DNA of 64,000 bases, taken from positions 62,001-126,000 of the forward strand of contig NZ_FMZV01000010.1 of the NCBI RefSeq assembly GCF_900101475.1. The letters run 5' to 3'. Within the stretch, counting starts at the first letter, position 1, and every line of letters starts with the position of its first letter. The notes under the pieces are model-generated. The model saw nothing but the letters and a program-made list of their open reading frames with translations, ran no database searches and was not told the DNA's origin. Source of the stretch: Ruegeria marina (GTDB taxonomy: Bacteria > Pseudomonadota > Alphaproteobacteria > Rhodobacterales > Rhodobacteraceae). Positions 27,061 to 35,980 of the stretch are shown piece after piece. The translations under genes and the position numbers were made by a program.

Positions 27061-28103
27061 GTGTTCTCCTCCTCGAATGTCAGCGCCTTCGCGCCCAGGG
27101 GTTGCAGCATGGCCGATACCGCGACCGCCGGTACGTTCATGTCGGAAAATTGCCAGCGCGGATTTCGGTCCTTGTCGATGATCTGGGCCCGAATTCCTTC
27201 CAGGAAATCGCCCTTCTCCATGGACCGGTAGGTATAGCGGTACTCCAGTTCCAGCGCCTTCCGGATGTTCAGCGACGGCCCACGCAGCCGGTGCAGCATC
27301 TCGACCGTGCAGGCCATCGAAAGCGGCGAATTGCGCCCGAGGCTCGCGAGAATTTTCGTCGAAAATTCTCCGCCGGCGCTCCGCAGCGCGGTCAGGATGT
27401 CCCCGAGCGTTTCGCCGCCGAAATGCGCATCGATTTCGGTCTGCAATCGGCGCAACTCACCTTCGGGCGGTGTTTGGGCATGGGTCTTGAGCATCTCCGG
27501 ATCACCCGAAGCCTCCAGCATCTCGATCAGCCCCGGCCAGTCCGCTTGTGGAATGTAGAGGTCGGCAAACCCGGCATGGATCGCGTCATCCGGCCCCATT
27601 CGCCCGGCGGTGCAGCCCAGGTATTCCCCCAGCCGCCCCGGCGCCAGCGCCAGCATCAGCGTGCCGCCCACATCCGGCACCAGTCCGATCCCGCATTCCG
27701 GCATCGCGATCTTGCTGCTTTCGCCCACCACCCGGTGTGAGCCGTGACAGCCGATCCCGACACCACCGCCCATGGTGAACCCCTGCAGAAAACTCACCAC
27801 CGGCTTGGGATATTCGAAGATCATCGCGTTCATGCGATATTCGTCGCGCCAGAAGGTGCGGCCATAGCTGTAATCACCCCTGGTGCCCGTGTCATACAGC
27901 TCGGCGATGTCACCACCGGCGCAGAACGCCTTGTCGCCCTCGGCGTCAAAAATCACCAGCGCGACCTCATCATCCTCGCGCCAGTTCCTGAGCGCAGCGT
28001 CGATCGCCATGCACATGTCATAGCTCATGGCGTTCAGCGCCTGCGGACGGGTCAGCGTGATCCGCCCCGCGCGTCCCGTGACCCGGATGTCGATATCTGC
28101 CAT
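27057..28103 (-). CDS. 3-hydroxyisobutyryl-CoA hydrolase (crotonase family)
   Basis: Crotonase-fold thioesterase of 348 residues, longer than plain enoyl-CoA hydratases, as expected for the HIBCH type. Features: FCAGGDIAELYDTG (oxyanion-hole region), PVVSFLQGFTMGGGVGIG, MPECGIGLVPDVGGT with the catalytic Glu/Asp, and the HIBCH-type C-terminal extension (LEYRYTYRSMEKGDFLEGIR). In valine catabolism it releases free 3-hydroxyisobutyrate for MmsB, the next gene. ATG 28103 lies 7 bp after the acyl-CoA dehydrogenase stop with GAGGG upstream. A perfect AT palindrome (27348-27370) sits inside the coding region. Confidence 0.92.
   Translation of the reverse strand: MADIDIRVTGRAGRITLTRPQALNAMSYDMCMAIDAALRNWREDDEVALVIFDAEGDKAFCAGGDIAELYDTGTRGDYSYGRTFWRDEYRMNAMIFEYPKPVVSFLQGFTMGGGVGIGCHGSHRVVGESSKIAMPECGIGLVPDVGGTLMLALAPGRLGEYLGCTAGRMGPDDAIHAGFADLYIPQADWPGLIEMLEASGDPEMLKTHAQTPPEGELRRLQTEIDAHFGGETLGDILTALRSAGGEFSTKILASLGRNSPLSMACTVEMLHRLRGPSLNIRKALELEYRYTYRSMEKGDFLEGIRAQIIDKDRNPRWQFSDMNVPAVAVSAMLQPLGAKALTFEEENT
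27348..27370. repeat. AT palindrome with TTCGTCGAA core inside the hydrolase gene
   Basis: GAGAATTTTCG-t-CGAAAATTCTC, perfect 11-bp arms around one base, coding for part of GEFSTKILAS in the hydrolase. Same design as 8677-8699. Confidence 0.65.
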
Positions 28104-28110
28104 CAGACCC

Positions 28111-29253
28111 TCAGCGGTTGGCCAGCATGTGGCGGGCGACGATGACCCGCATGATCTCGTTGGTGCCTTCGAGGATCTGGTGCACGCGCAGGTCGCGCAC
28201 CAGCTTCTCGATTCCGTAATCGGCAAGATAGCCATATCCGCCGTGCAATTGCAGGCATTGATCGACCACGTTCGATCCGGTCTCGGTCACGAATTTCTTG
28301 GCCATGGCGCAGAACTTGGTCGCGTCGGGTGCCTTCTGGTCCAGCTTCCACGCCGCCTGCCGCAAGAATGTTCGCGCGGCCTGCAATTCGATCTCCATAT
28401 CCGCCAGCCGGAACTGCAGCGCCTGGAACTGGTCGATGGACTGGCCGAAGGCCTTGCGCTCGGACATGTATTGCAGCGTCATGTTCAGCGCCGTCTGTGC
28501 CGCGCCCAGGCTGCACGAAGCGATGTTCAACCGCCCGCCGTCCAGCCCCATCATCGCGTATTTGAACCCGTCTCCCTCGACGCCCACGAGGTTCGCCGCC
28601 GGCACCTTGCAATCGTCGAACTGTACCTGGGCGGTGGGCTGGCTCTTCCATCCCATCTTCTGCTCCAGCGCACCAAAGCTAAGCCCCGGCGTGCCGTCTT
28701 CCACATAGACGGTCGAGATACCCTTGGGTCCATCCTCTCCCGTGCGCACCATGCAGACATAGGCATCGGAATAGCCGCCACCCGAAATGAACGCCTTGGT
28801 GCCGTTCAGCGTGTAACCCTCGTTGGTCTTTTCCGCTCGTGTCTTCAACGCAGCCGCATCCGAGCCCGAGCCCGGTTCGGTCAGGCAATAGCTGAGCACT
28901 GTGTTGAGCGACAGCACATCCGGCATCACCCGCGCCTTCAACTCGTCGCTGGCGAACATGTCAAGCATCTTGGCGCACATGTTGTGGATCGACAGAAAGG
29001 CCGCGACCGAGGGGCAGGCCATGCTGAGCGCCTCGAAGACCAGCGTCGCATCCAGCCGGCTCAGGCCCGCGCCGCCCGCATCCTCGGAGACATAGAGCCC
29101 GCCAAAGCCCAGCTCACCCACCTGCGGCCACAGGTCCTTGGGAATGGTGCCTTCGGCCTCCCATTTGCGGGCGAATGGCGCGATATTGTCCTGGCCAAAG
29201 GCATGGGCCATGTCGAATATGGCGGTCTGTTCCTCGGTCAGCGCAAAATCCAT
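28111..29253 (-). CDS. Acyl-CoA dehydrogenase, probably isobutyryl-CoA dehydrogenase
   Basis: FAD-dependent acyl-CoA dehydrogenase of 380 residues. Motifs: MDFALTEEQTAIFDMA at the start, YCLTEPGSGSDAAALKT (FAD/substrate loop), KAFISGGGYSDAYV, and the C-terminal QLHGGYGYLADYGIEKLVRD with LEGTNEIMR. The genomic order dehydrogenase, 3-hydroxyisobutyryl-CoA hydrolase, mmsB points to isobutyryl-CoA as substrate; this is an inference from context. A crotonase for the methacrylyl-CoA hydration step is not in this unit. It is the first gene of the unit, with GGAGGAG before the ATG and a small palindrome at 29284-29297. Confidence 0.93.
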   Translation of the reverse strand: MDFALTEEQTAIFDMAHAFGQDNIAPFARKWEAEGTIPKDLWPQVGELGFGGLYVSEDAGGAGLSRLDATLVFEALSMACPSVAAFLSIHNMCAKMLDMFASDELKARVMPDVLSLNTVLSYCLTEPGSGSDAAALKTRAEKTNEGYTLNGTKAFISGGGYSDAYVCMVRTGEDGPKGISTVYVEDGTPGLSFGALEQKMGWKSQPTAQVQFDDCKVPAANLVGVEGDGFKYAMMGLDGGRLNIASCSLGAAQTALNMTLQYMSERKAFGQSIDQFQALQFRLADMEIELQAARTFLRQAAWKLDQKAPDATKFCAMAKKFVTETGSNVVDQCLQLHGGYGYLADYGIEKLVRDLRVHQILEGTNEIMRVIVARHMLANR

Positions 29254-29283
29254 GACGACTCCTCCATCGACAGGCAGTGGAAA

Positions 29284-29297
29284 TGAACAGTTGTTTA
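29284..29297. promoter_or_regulatory. Imperfect palindrome before the valine-catabolism unit
   Basis: TGAACAGTTGTTTA: arms TGAACA and TGTTTA match at 5 of 6 positions around GT. It lies 31 bp upstream of the acyl-CoA dehydrogenase start in an AT-rich patch, a plausible place for a regulator site. Confidence 0.35.
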
Positions 29298-29379
29298 TTT
29301 TTACTTGTGGCCCGGCGTCCGATCAAGAGTCAAAGCCGCAAATGCCCCTTGCAGAAATGCAAAGCTCCTTCCACCTGTC

Positions 29380-29443
29380 TTCATCTTTTCCCAAATGCTC
29401 CGGGGTGACTTGGCCGCGGGTCAAGACGGGCAGTGCCCCTGTC
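29380..29443. repeat. REP-like intergenic element, copy 2
   Basis: Contains CCCAAATGCTCCGGGGTGAC and then GGGCAGTGCCC, the same layout as the element at 26126-26190, immediately past the 3' end of the YbdK-like gene. Both copies lie downstream of leftward genes. Confidence 0.6.
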
Positions 29444-30559
29444 CTACAGATCGGCATGGAACTCCTCGATCAGATGGCGCACCACCGCCTGGCCCGCATC
29501 CTCGCCGCGGGCCAGCGCCTCGGCATGAACCCGGCGCTGTCTGGTGGCCGAGTTGCCGTGCTCGGCGATCTGACGCAACCGGGCGATCTCGGGTAGTGTC
29601 CCAAGCGCTTCGGCGTCCTCGGACAGCAATCCCATCAACTCCCCCATCAACTCGCTCATCGGCTTGATCGAGCGGTCGCCAAAGTCGATCAGCCCCTCGC
29701 CCACGCCGTAGCGTTGCGCGCGCCAGCGGTTCTCGCCGATCAGGAACCGGTCGTAATGCCGCCAGCGCAGGTTGCGCGCCTTGAGCCGGCACAGCATCCG
29801 CACCAGCGCCTGGTTCATCGCCGCCAGCGACAGGGCGTGCTCCAGCCGCGGCTGCACGTCCATGATGCGGGTTTCCAGCGTCGGGAAGCGGTGCGAGGGG
29901 CGCAGATCCCACCAGATCTTGGTGGTGTCCTCGATCACCCCGAGTTCGACCAGAATGCCGGTGGTGCGTTCATATTCCGCCCAGCTTGCGAAAATGGGTG
30001 GCAGGCCGGTGCGAGGCAGGTTGTCGAAGATTGTCAGCCGATACGAGGACAGCCCGGTATCCTCGCCATTCCAGAAGGGCGAGGAGGCCGACAGCGCCAG
30101 CTGATGTGGCAGGAAATAGCTCAACTGGGGCATCAGGTCGGCCCGCAGGGAAGGGTCCTCGATTCCGATATGCACATGCATTCCGCAGATCAGCATCCGC
30201 CGGGCCACTCCGCCCAGGGCATGTTGAAGCGCGTCATATCGCTCCTTGCGGGTGTGCTGCTGATCCTTCCAGTTTGCGAACGGATGACAGGAGACCGCAA
30301 TCGGCACGAGATTGTGCTCGGCGGCGCGCTTGGAAACGCAGGCGCGCAGCCGCTTCAGGTCTTCGCGCGCCCCGGCGATGGTGCTGTGCGGGCGTGTGCC
30401 GACCTCGATCTGGCATTGCAGGAATTCCGGACTGACCTGTCCTTCGAAATCCGCCTGGCAGGCCTCCATGAGGGCGGTCGGCGCTTCGGCCAGTTGCAGG
30501 CTGTCGCGATCGACGAGCAGATATTCCTCTTCGATCCCGAGCGTGAATTCCGTCTGCAT
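29444..30559 (-). CDS. YbdK-type carboxylate-amine ligase (GCS2 family)
   Basis: ATP-dependent carboxylate-amine ligase of the glutamate-cysteine ligase type 2 family (YbdK group), 371 residues. Start motif [13 protein letters not shown] (residues 5-17) carries the metal-binding glutamates; [31 protein letters not shown] and [19 protein letters not shown] form the active site. E. coli YbdK has weak glutamate-cysteine ligase activity, and the true substrates are unknown. No partner gene of glutathione synthesis is adjacent, so a glutathione role is not supported by context. It diverges from a methyltransferase gene. Confidence 0.92.
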   Translation of the reverse strand: MQTEFTLGIEEEYLLVDRDSLQLAEAPTALMEACQADFEGQVSPEFLQCQIEVGTRPHSTIAGAREDLKRLRACVSKRAAEHNLVPIAVSCHPFANWKDQQHTRKERYDALQHALGGVARRMLICGMHVHIGIEDPSLRADLMPQLSYFLPHQLALSASSPFWNGEDTGLSSYRLTIFDNLPRTGLPPIFASWAEYERTTGILVELGVIEDTTKIWWDLRPSHRFPTLETRIMDVQPRLEHALSLAAMNQALVRMLCRLKARNLRWRHYDRFLIGENRWRAQRYGVGEGLIDFGDRSIKPMSELMGELMGLLSEDAEALGTLPEIARLRQIAEHGNSATRQRRVHAEALARGEDAGQAVVRHLIEEFHADL

Positions 30560-30692
30560 GCGTCCTCCGCTTGTCTGGTTTGGCCAGTGAACAGGCTTCC
30601 GGTCGCTGGCTCAAGTACGAATGGCATTGGAACGGCTGCTTGGGCCAGATATGCAACGGGGCGGAGCAGGTGGCGGATGACAGGAGACGGCG

Positions 30693-31538
30693 GTGAAAAA
30701 GCGGAAATTCCCCAGGGCAAATGCGTTGCTGTCCCGTTGGGGTATGGCGCTGGTCGATGCGCGCGATGGGATCGCGGAGCAGCAGCGGCTGCGCGATTTC
30801 GAAACGCGCGGAGGCCTGGATGACATCGCCTATGCGCTCAGCCCCGGAATGGAGGGCTTCGACATTTCGGAACTGGCCCAGGAATACACCACCCATGCCG
30901 GGGCGCTCGCGGTCCTGCACGATCCGGCGCGGAACCGGACCGGGTATCGCGGCAACAACGGATACTACGACACACCCGATGCCGAGGCGCTCTATCTCAT
31001 GGTCCGCCGGTATCGACCCGCGCGGGTTATCGAAGTCGGATGCGGCAACTCAACAAGGATTACTCGCCAGGCGGTATTTGACGGTAAGCTGGACACGACC
31101 ATCACGGCGATCGACCCCTGGCCGCGCGCAGATATTGCTCATGTGGTCGACCGGTTCGAACAGAAACGGTTGGAAGAGGTCGACCCGGTTCTGTTCGCCG
31201 AACTGGGCGCAGGCGACATCCTGTTCATCGATTCAAGCCACCAGGTGCGGATGAGCAACGACGTGGCGCATCTGTTCTGCCGGATCATCCCGGCGTTGGC
31301 TCCGGGTGTGGTGATCCATGTGCACGATGTGTTCCTGCCCTATGAGTACCCCAAACGGTTCTTCTATGACTGCCCGTCCTGGGCGGAGCAATATGTCCTG
31401 CATGCGCTGATCCAGACCGGGGGTTACGAAATCTTGTGGCCTGGCTACTATCTGCAGAGGGCACGGCCCGATGTGGTCGAGGCGCTGCCGTTCCTGGGAC
31501 AGGGGCGGGCGCAATCCTTCTGGATCCGAAAGCGCTGA
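30693..31538 (+). CDS. Class I SAM-dependent methyltransferase (Methyltransf_24 type)
   Basis: A 281-residue protein with a central Rossmann methyltransferase domain: motif I VIEVGCGNSTRIT (about 108-120), the acidic residue in TAIDPWPRAD, ELGAGDILFIDSSHQVRMSN (about 170-190) and VVIHVHDVFLP. The FIDSSH and HVHDVF pairs are typical of the Methyltransf_24 group. The N-terminal ~90 residues are family-specific. The start is GTG with CAGGAG 7 nt upstream. The target is unknown; neighbours are a YbdK ligase and envelope proteins, which gives no clear pathway. Confidence 0.8.
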   Translation: MKKRKFPRANALLSRWGMALVDARDGIAEQQRLRDFETRGGLDDIAYALSPGMEGFDISELAQEYTTHAGALAVLHDPARNRTGYRGNNGYYDTPDAEALYLMVRRYRPARVIEVGCGNSTRITRQAVFDGKLDTTITAIDPWPRADIAHVVDRFEQKRLEEVDPVLFAELGAGDILFIDSSHQVRMSNDVAHLFCRIIPALAPGVVIHVHDVFLPYEYPKRFFYDCPSWAEQYVLHALIQTGGYEILWPGYYLQRARPDVVEALPFLGQGRAQSFWIRKR

Positions 31539-31652
31539 TCAATTGCCATTGTTTCGGTTCTGGCCTCAGTGCTGCCAAATTTTGTCAATAGCCTGTGTGT
31601 GTGGAAACAGAAGCCCGACCAAGAGTTCTGAGTAAAGGCAGGAAGAAGCGAA

Positions 31653-32123
31653 ATGAAACTTGCAAGAGTATTGGCCATGACAAGCGTGGCTCTGGGTGTT
31701 GCCCTCGGCCATGCCGAGGCCGGGCCGGATCAGGTTTCGGTCCTGCTTGGCTCTCATCACATCGGAGCCACTCGGTCCTTCGAGGAATTCAACCCGGGGC
31801 TGTTCCTGACCTGGACCGAAGCTGCGGTCAGTCACCGGGTGGACCTGAGCGTGGGCGCTTTTCGCAACAGCTATGGTGACGCCTCTCTGGCTCTCAGCGG
31901 CGCGTATCCACTTTACCGGACAGAGACCTGGGGTTTCGATCTGTTTGCCGGCCTTGCCTGGTACCCTGGCAACGGCGATCAGTTCAGCCACGCCATCGAT
32001 GACATGGTGCCGCTTGCCGGCGCGCAGATGCGGTATCGCAACCTGTTCATGCAGGCCTTGCCGGCGGGCGGCAACTCGGTCGATGCCACCCTGACCTTTG
32101 GTCTGACCTTTCAACTGGATTAG
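31653..32123 (+). CDS. Exported beta-barrel candidate resembling PagP
   Basis: A 156-residue exported protein: a signal peptide (about 1-23, VLAMTSVALGVALGHAEA) followed by alternating polar/hydrophobic strands rich in aromatic residues, ending in LTFGLTFQLD, as in outer-membrane barrels. By eye it resembles E. coli PagP, the lipid A palmitoyltransferase: AFRNSYGDASLALSGAY against AFKDSWNKWEPIAGYGW, and VPLAGAQMRY with a similar closing strand. A histidine-rich spot LGSHHIGA near the mature N-terminus could correspond to the catalytic His. Similarity is weak, so it may be a non-enzymatic relative. Its stop overlaps that of the convergent L,D-transpeptidase gene. Confidence 0.6.
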   Translation: MKLARVLAMTSVALGVALGHAEAGPDQVSVLLGSHHIGATRSFEEFNPGLFLTWTEAAVSHRVDLSVGAFRNSYGDASLALSGAYPLYRTETWGFDLFAGLAWYPGNGDQFSHAIDDMVPLAGAQMRYRNLFMQALPAGGNSVDATLTFGLTFQLD

Positions 32124-32719
32124 AGCAGCCGGACCTTGGTTCCGATCTGCACCAGCGGATAAAGCTCTTCCACGTGCTGGTTGTAGAGCCCGATGCAGCC
32201 GGACGAGCTTTGCCGTCCGATCTTGCGGGTGTCGTGGGTTCCATGCACCAGGTACGCGGGCCAGGACAGGTACATTGCACGGGTTCCGAGCGGGTTGCCC
32301 GGCACGCCGCCTTCAATTCTGTCGGGCAGCGTGGGGTCGCGCTCGCGCATCGAGGCCGTGGGGGTCCAGCTTGGGTTCTCGGTCTTGCGCACGACCTCGG
32401 TATAACCCCGGCGTGTCAGTTCCTCGGTCATCGGAACCGAGGACGGGTACAGCTTGTAGGTACCGTCGGCCGCCCAATAGTGGACAGCCCGGCTGGAGAT
32501 ATCGGCCAGCAGGCAGCCGACCCCGATGCTGTCGAAGTGATCCTGCCAGTTCTGTTGCATGAAGGCGGATATATTTCGACGCACCGCGACCTGATCGCGG
32601 ATCACCTCTTCGTTGGTCGGAAAGGCATCCGTGGACTGTGCGCGGGCGATGGCCGGCGCAGCCAGAGTGGCAGCGAAGCCAAACAGGGTCGCGCGGCGGG
32701 TCAGGCGGGGCTGGGGCAT
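32120..32719 (-). CDS. L,D-transpeptidase (YkuD family), Tat-type signal
   Basis: Exported YkuD-domain enzyme, 199 residues, expected to act on peptidoglycan stem peptides or attach proteins to the wall. The N-terminus LTRRATLFGFAATLAAPA has a twin-arginine motif and hydrophobic core. The catalytic block is intact near the C-terminus: HGTHDTRKIGRQSSSGCIGL followed by YNQHVEELYPLV, giving the active Cys with His and Arg partners. GTRAMYLSWPAYLVHGT is the conserved strand before it. The stop overlaps that of the opposing barrel gene by 4 bp. Confidence 0.93.
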   Translation of the reverse strand: MPQPRLTRRATLFGFAATLAAPAIARAQSTDAFPTNEEVIRDQVAVRRNISAFMQQNWQDHFDSIGVGCLLADISSRAVHYWAADGTYKLYPSSVPMTEELTRRGYTEVVRKTENPSWTPTASMRERDPTLPDRIEGGVPGNPLGTRAMYLSWPAYLVHGTHDTRKIGRQSSSGCIGLYNQHVEELYPLVQIGTKVRLL

Positions 32720-32848
32720 AGGGTCTCCTGCTCGTGCGTGATGCGTTTTTGCGCAACATAGAGCTCTGGCACGCGCCTTTCCAGTAGGGTTATCTGAACA
32801 TTTCGTGACGCCTGGCGCCCGTTCGGCAAAGAGCTGCCGAAAACGAAG

Positions 32849-32872
32849 CGCCCCGGCAGAGCCGGGGCGTTT
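32849..32872 (-). terminator. Hairpin terminator after mmsA
   Basis: CGCCCCGGC-aga-GCCGGGGCG, a 9-bp perfect stem between the mmsA stop and the start of the L,D-transpeptidase gene; on the mmsA strand it is followed by CTTCGTTTTC. Confidence 0.75.
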
Positions 32873-32883
32873 CCTTTGTGCTG

Positions 32884-34383
32884 TTATTCCATCACCGGGA
32901 TGGAGAATTCTCCGCCTTCCTTGATGCCCGAGGGCCAGCGGGCCGTCACCGTCTTGGTCCGGGTGTAGAACTTGAACGCGTCCGGGCCGTGCTGGTTCAG
33001 GTCGCCAAAGGCGGATTTCTTCCAGCCACCAAAGGTGTGATAGGCCAGCGGAACCGGGATCGGCACGTTGATGCCCACCATGCCGATGTTGATCCGGTTG
33101 GCGAAGTCGCGGGCGGTGTCGCCGTCACGGGTAAAGATCGCGGTGCCGTTGCCGTATTCGTGGCTCATCGCCAGATCCAGCGCTTCTTCATAGCTCTGGG
33201 CACGCACTGTGCTCAGGACCGGGCCGAAGATCTCTTTCTTGTAGATGTCCATGTCCGGGGTGACATTGTCAAAGAGATGCGGGCCGACAAAGAAGCCGTC
33301 CTCGTAGCCCTGCAGACTGAAGTCGCGGCCGTCGACCACCAGCTTGGCGCCCTGTTCCACCCCCGAATTGACGAGGCGCAGAATGTTTTCCTTGGCGGCG
33401 GCGGTCACGACCGGGCCGTAGTCCACATCCTTGCCGGCGGTATAGGGACCGACTTTCAGTTTCTCGATGCGGGGCACCAGTTTCTCGATCAGGCGGTCGG
33501 CGGTTTCATCGCCCACCGGCACAGCGACCGAGATCGCCATGCAGCGTTCACCCGCAGCACCGTAGCCCGCGCCCACCAGCGCGTCGGCTGCCTGGTCCAT
33601 GTCGGCGTCCGGCATCACGATCATGTGGTTCTTGGCGCCGCCGAAACACTGCACGCGCTTGCCGTTGGAACAGCCGCGGCCATAGATGTATTCGGCGATC
33701 GGGGTAGAACCCACGAACCCGATCGACTGGATCACCGGATGGTCGAGGATGGCGTCCACCGCTTCCTTGTCGCCGTTGACGACCTGCAGGATACCCTTGG
33801 GCAGGCCGGCCTCTTCCATCAGTTCGGCCAGCATCAGCGGCACGGACGGATCCCGCTCGGAGGGTTTCAGGATGAAGGCGTTGCCGCAGGCGATGGCGGG
33901 CGCGAACATCCACATCGGGATCATCGCCGGGAAGTTGAAGGGGGTAATGCCGGCGGTGACGCCCAGGGCCTGGCGCATCGAATACATGTCGATACCGGGG
34001 CCTGCGCTGTCGGTGAATTCGCCCTTCAGCATCTGCGGCGCGGCAATGCAGTATTCCACGACCTCAAGGCCGCGCTGCACGTCACCGGCGGCATCGGGGA
34101 GGGTCTTGCCGTGCTCGCGGCTCAGCGCCTCGGCCAGCTTGTCCATGTCGCGGTTTAGAAGGTCCACGAACTTCATCATCACCCGCGCGCGGCGCTGCGG
34201 GTTAACGGCGGCCCAGGCGGGTTGCGCGGCTGCCGCGACTTCGACCGCGTGGGCCAGTTCGGCGGCCGAGGCCAGCGGCACGCGGGCCTGTACTTCACCG
34301 GTGGCGGGGTTGAAGACGTCGGCAAAACGGCCCGAGGTGCCTTTGACATGGGCGCCGCCGATATAGTGGGTCAGTTCCTGCAT
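32884..34383 (-). CDS. mmsA: CoA-acylating methylmalonate-semialdehyde dehydrogenase
   Basis: Converts methylmalonate semialdehyde to propionyl-CoA (and malonate semialdehyde to acetyl-CoA) in valine, myo-inositol and beta-alanine breakdown. The 499 residues belong to the aldehyde dehydrogenase superfamily: GITPFNFPAMIPMWM (about 145-159), FVGSTPIAEYIY, FGGAKNHMIVMPDADMDQAA, and catalytic Cys281 in GAAGERCMAISVA. The Cys context is specific to MMSDH. GGAGGAG precedes the ATG. It is the step after mmsB but lies 5 kb upstream of the main valine unit, with a LysR gene diverging from it. Confidence 0.97.
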   Translation of the reverse strand: MQELTHYIGGAHVKGTSGRFADVFNPATGEVQARVPLASAAELAHAVEVAAAAQPAWAAVNPQRRARVMMKFVDLLNRDMDKLAEALSREHGKTLPDAAGDVQRGLEVVEYCIAAPQMLKGEFTDSAGPGIDMYSMRQALGVTAGITPFNFPAMIPMWMFAPAIACGNAFILKPSERDPSVPLMLAELMEEAGLPKGILQVVNGDKEAVDAILDHPVIQSIGFVGSTPIAEYIYGRGCSNGKRVQCFGGAKNHMIVMPDADMDQAADALVGAGYGAAGERCMAISVAVPVGDETADRLIEKLVPRIEKLKVGPYTAGKDVDYGPVVTAAAKENILRLVNSGVEQGAKLVVDGRDFSLQGYEDGFFVGPHLFDNVTPDMDIYKKEIFGPVLSTVRAQSYEEALDLAMSHEYGNGTAIFTRDGDTARDFANRINIGMVGINVPIPVPLAYHTFGGWKKSAFGDLNQHGPDAFKFYTRTKTVTARWPSGIKEGGEFSIPVME

Positions 34384-34488
34384 GGATACTCCTCCAAATT
34401 TTCTGCGGGCACTTTAGGCTTGCAGAAATCCCGAGAAAAGAGGCAAGATTTCAAAAGCGTTTTGCAAGAATGCAGGATTGGGGGAGGT

Positions 34489-35391
34489 ATGGAGCCGCAT
34501 TGGGATGATATGAAGGTATTTCTGGCAGTTGCGCGCGAGGAAAGTCTTTCCGGTGCGGGGCGATTGCTGAAGCTCGACCCGGCCACTGTCGGTCGGCGTA
34601 TCGCCCGGTTGGAAGCGGCCTATGACACGCCGCTTTTTGCAAAATCGCCCCAGGGTTACACAATGACCGCGGCGGGCGAGCGTCTGCTGGCCCATGGCGA
34701 ACAGGCCGAAGCGGCAATGCGCAGCGCCTCAGAGGCATTGGCCGGCACCACAGAGGGGTTGACCGGCCAGATTCGCATCGGAGCGCCGGACGGCAGCGCC
34801 AACTATTTGCTGCCTCAGGTCTGCGAGCGGATCAGCGACGAGAACCCTGATCTGGACATCCAGATTCTGGCCTTGCCACGCATCATCAACCTTTCCCGTC
34901 GTGAAGCGGACATGGCGATCACTGTCAGTACTCCGACAGCCGGGCACCTGCTGGTTCAGAAAATCACCGATTACAAGCTGCATCTGGTCGCATCGCGCCG
35001 CTATCTACGGCGCAGCCCGCCGATCGAGAAAGTCGAGGATCTGAAGGGGCACAGGATGATCGGCTATATTCCCGACATGATCTTTGACCGCGAACTGGAT
35101 TACTTGAATGACATCGGTATCGAACGCGTTGCGCTTTCGTCGAATTCCGTGTCGGTTCAACTTCGGCAGGTCTCGCAGGGGTCCGGCGTTTGCGTGGCGC
35201 ATGACTTCACGTTGCCCTATCACGGCAATCTGAGGCAAATCCTCATGGATCGGATCAGCCTGACGCGTTCTTTCTATCTGGTACGCCATCAGGGCGATCA
35301 GCGCAGCGAACGTTTGAACCGTTTTGCCGAGGCCCTGTCGCGTGGTATCCGCGACGAGGTGGCACGGCTGGAGGGAAATAGTGCGACTTGA
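34489..35391 (+). CDS. LysR-type regulator divergent from mmsA
   Basis: LysR family regulator, 300 residues: HTH at about 5-62 (SLSGAGRLLKLDPATVGRRI) and a substrate-binding domain. The GRRIARLEAAYDTPLF wing and the NLSRREADMAITVS segment are of the group often next to aldehyde dehydrogenases. It diverges from mmsA across 105 bp containing CAAAAGCGTTTTG (34452-34464) and other dyads, so it is probably the mmsA regulator. The first ATG has GGGGAGG almost touching it (spacing 1), which is unusually tight; ATG 34510 is an alternative start. Confidence 0.85.
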   Translation: MEPHWDDMKVFLAVAREESLSGAGRLLKLDPATVGRRIARLEAAYDTPLFAKSPQGYTMTAAGERLLAHGEQAEAAMRSASEALAGTTEGLTGQIRIGAPDGSANYLLPQVCERISDENPDLDIQILALPRIINLSRREADMAITVSTPTAGHLLVQKITDYKLHLVASRRYLRRSPPIEKVEDLKGHRMIGYIPDMIFDRELDYLNDIGIERVALSSNSVSVQLRQVSQGSGVCVAHDFTLPYHGNLRQILMDRISLTRSFYLVRHQGDQRSERLNRFAEALSRGIRDEVARLEGNSAT

Positions 35392-35452
35392 CAGGGCGGT
35401 GCAATATCGTAACGCTTTGGAATAAGAGAGGTTTATTTCGGAGGAGTTGCAA

Positions 35453-35887
35453 ATGCTTGTTCAGGCCATTCTGAAGTCCAAGGCCAGCAACGAAGTGGTC
35501 ACCGTCCCGGCGTCGGCAACCGTGTCGGAAGCGGCCGCAATTCTTGCGGAAAAGCGCATCGGAACGGTTGTGGTATCCGATGACGGAAAAACGGCTCTCG
35601 GGATATTTTCGGAACGCGATATCGTTCGGGAACTGGCAGCCAGCGGAAGCGGCTGCCTGACACAGAACGTCAGTGCCTACATGACTGTGAACGTGGTGAC
35701 CTGCACTGTCGACGTAACGGCGCAGAGCGTGCTTGCCCAGATGACCGAAGGCCGGTTCCGCCATATGCCGGTCGTCGAGGGTGACAAGCTCATCGGGATC
35801 GTCACCCTTGGCGACGTGGTCAAGGCCCAGCTTTCCGAACTTGCAATGGAAAAAGATGCCCTTGAAGGCATGATCATGGGTCATTGA
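35453..35887 (+). CDS. Tandem CBS-domain protein
   Basis: A 144-residue protein made only of two CBS domains, small modules that bind adenine nucleotides and signal energy state. CBS1 spans about 8-65 (VPASATVSEAAAILAEKRIG, IFSERDIVREL) and CBS2 about 75-138 (VDVTAQSVLAQMTEGRFRHM, GIVTLGDVVKAQLSEL). The GxxSERDIVR and GDVV ends are the usual nucleotide-contact points. No catalytic domain is attached, so it is a stand-alone regulator with an unknown partner. GGAGGAG precedes the ATG; coaD follows after 93 bp. Confidence 0.9.
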   Translation: MLVQAILKSKASNEVVTVPASATVSEAAAILAEKRIGTVVVSDDGKTALGIFSERDIVRELAASGSGCLTQNVSAYMTVNVVTCTVDVTAQSVLAQMTEGRFRHMPVVEGDKLIGIVTLGDVVKAQLSELAMEKDALEGMIMGH

Positions 35888-35980
35888 ACGGGTTTGGCTT
35901 TTCGCCGCGGGATGTGACTCTTGCACCTGCGGCGAAGATGTGTTTGCTTGCGCAGCAATATTGTTGCGCAGGAGGGCGCC

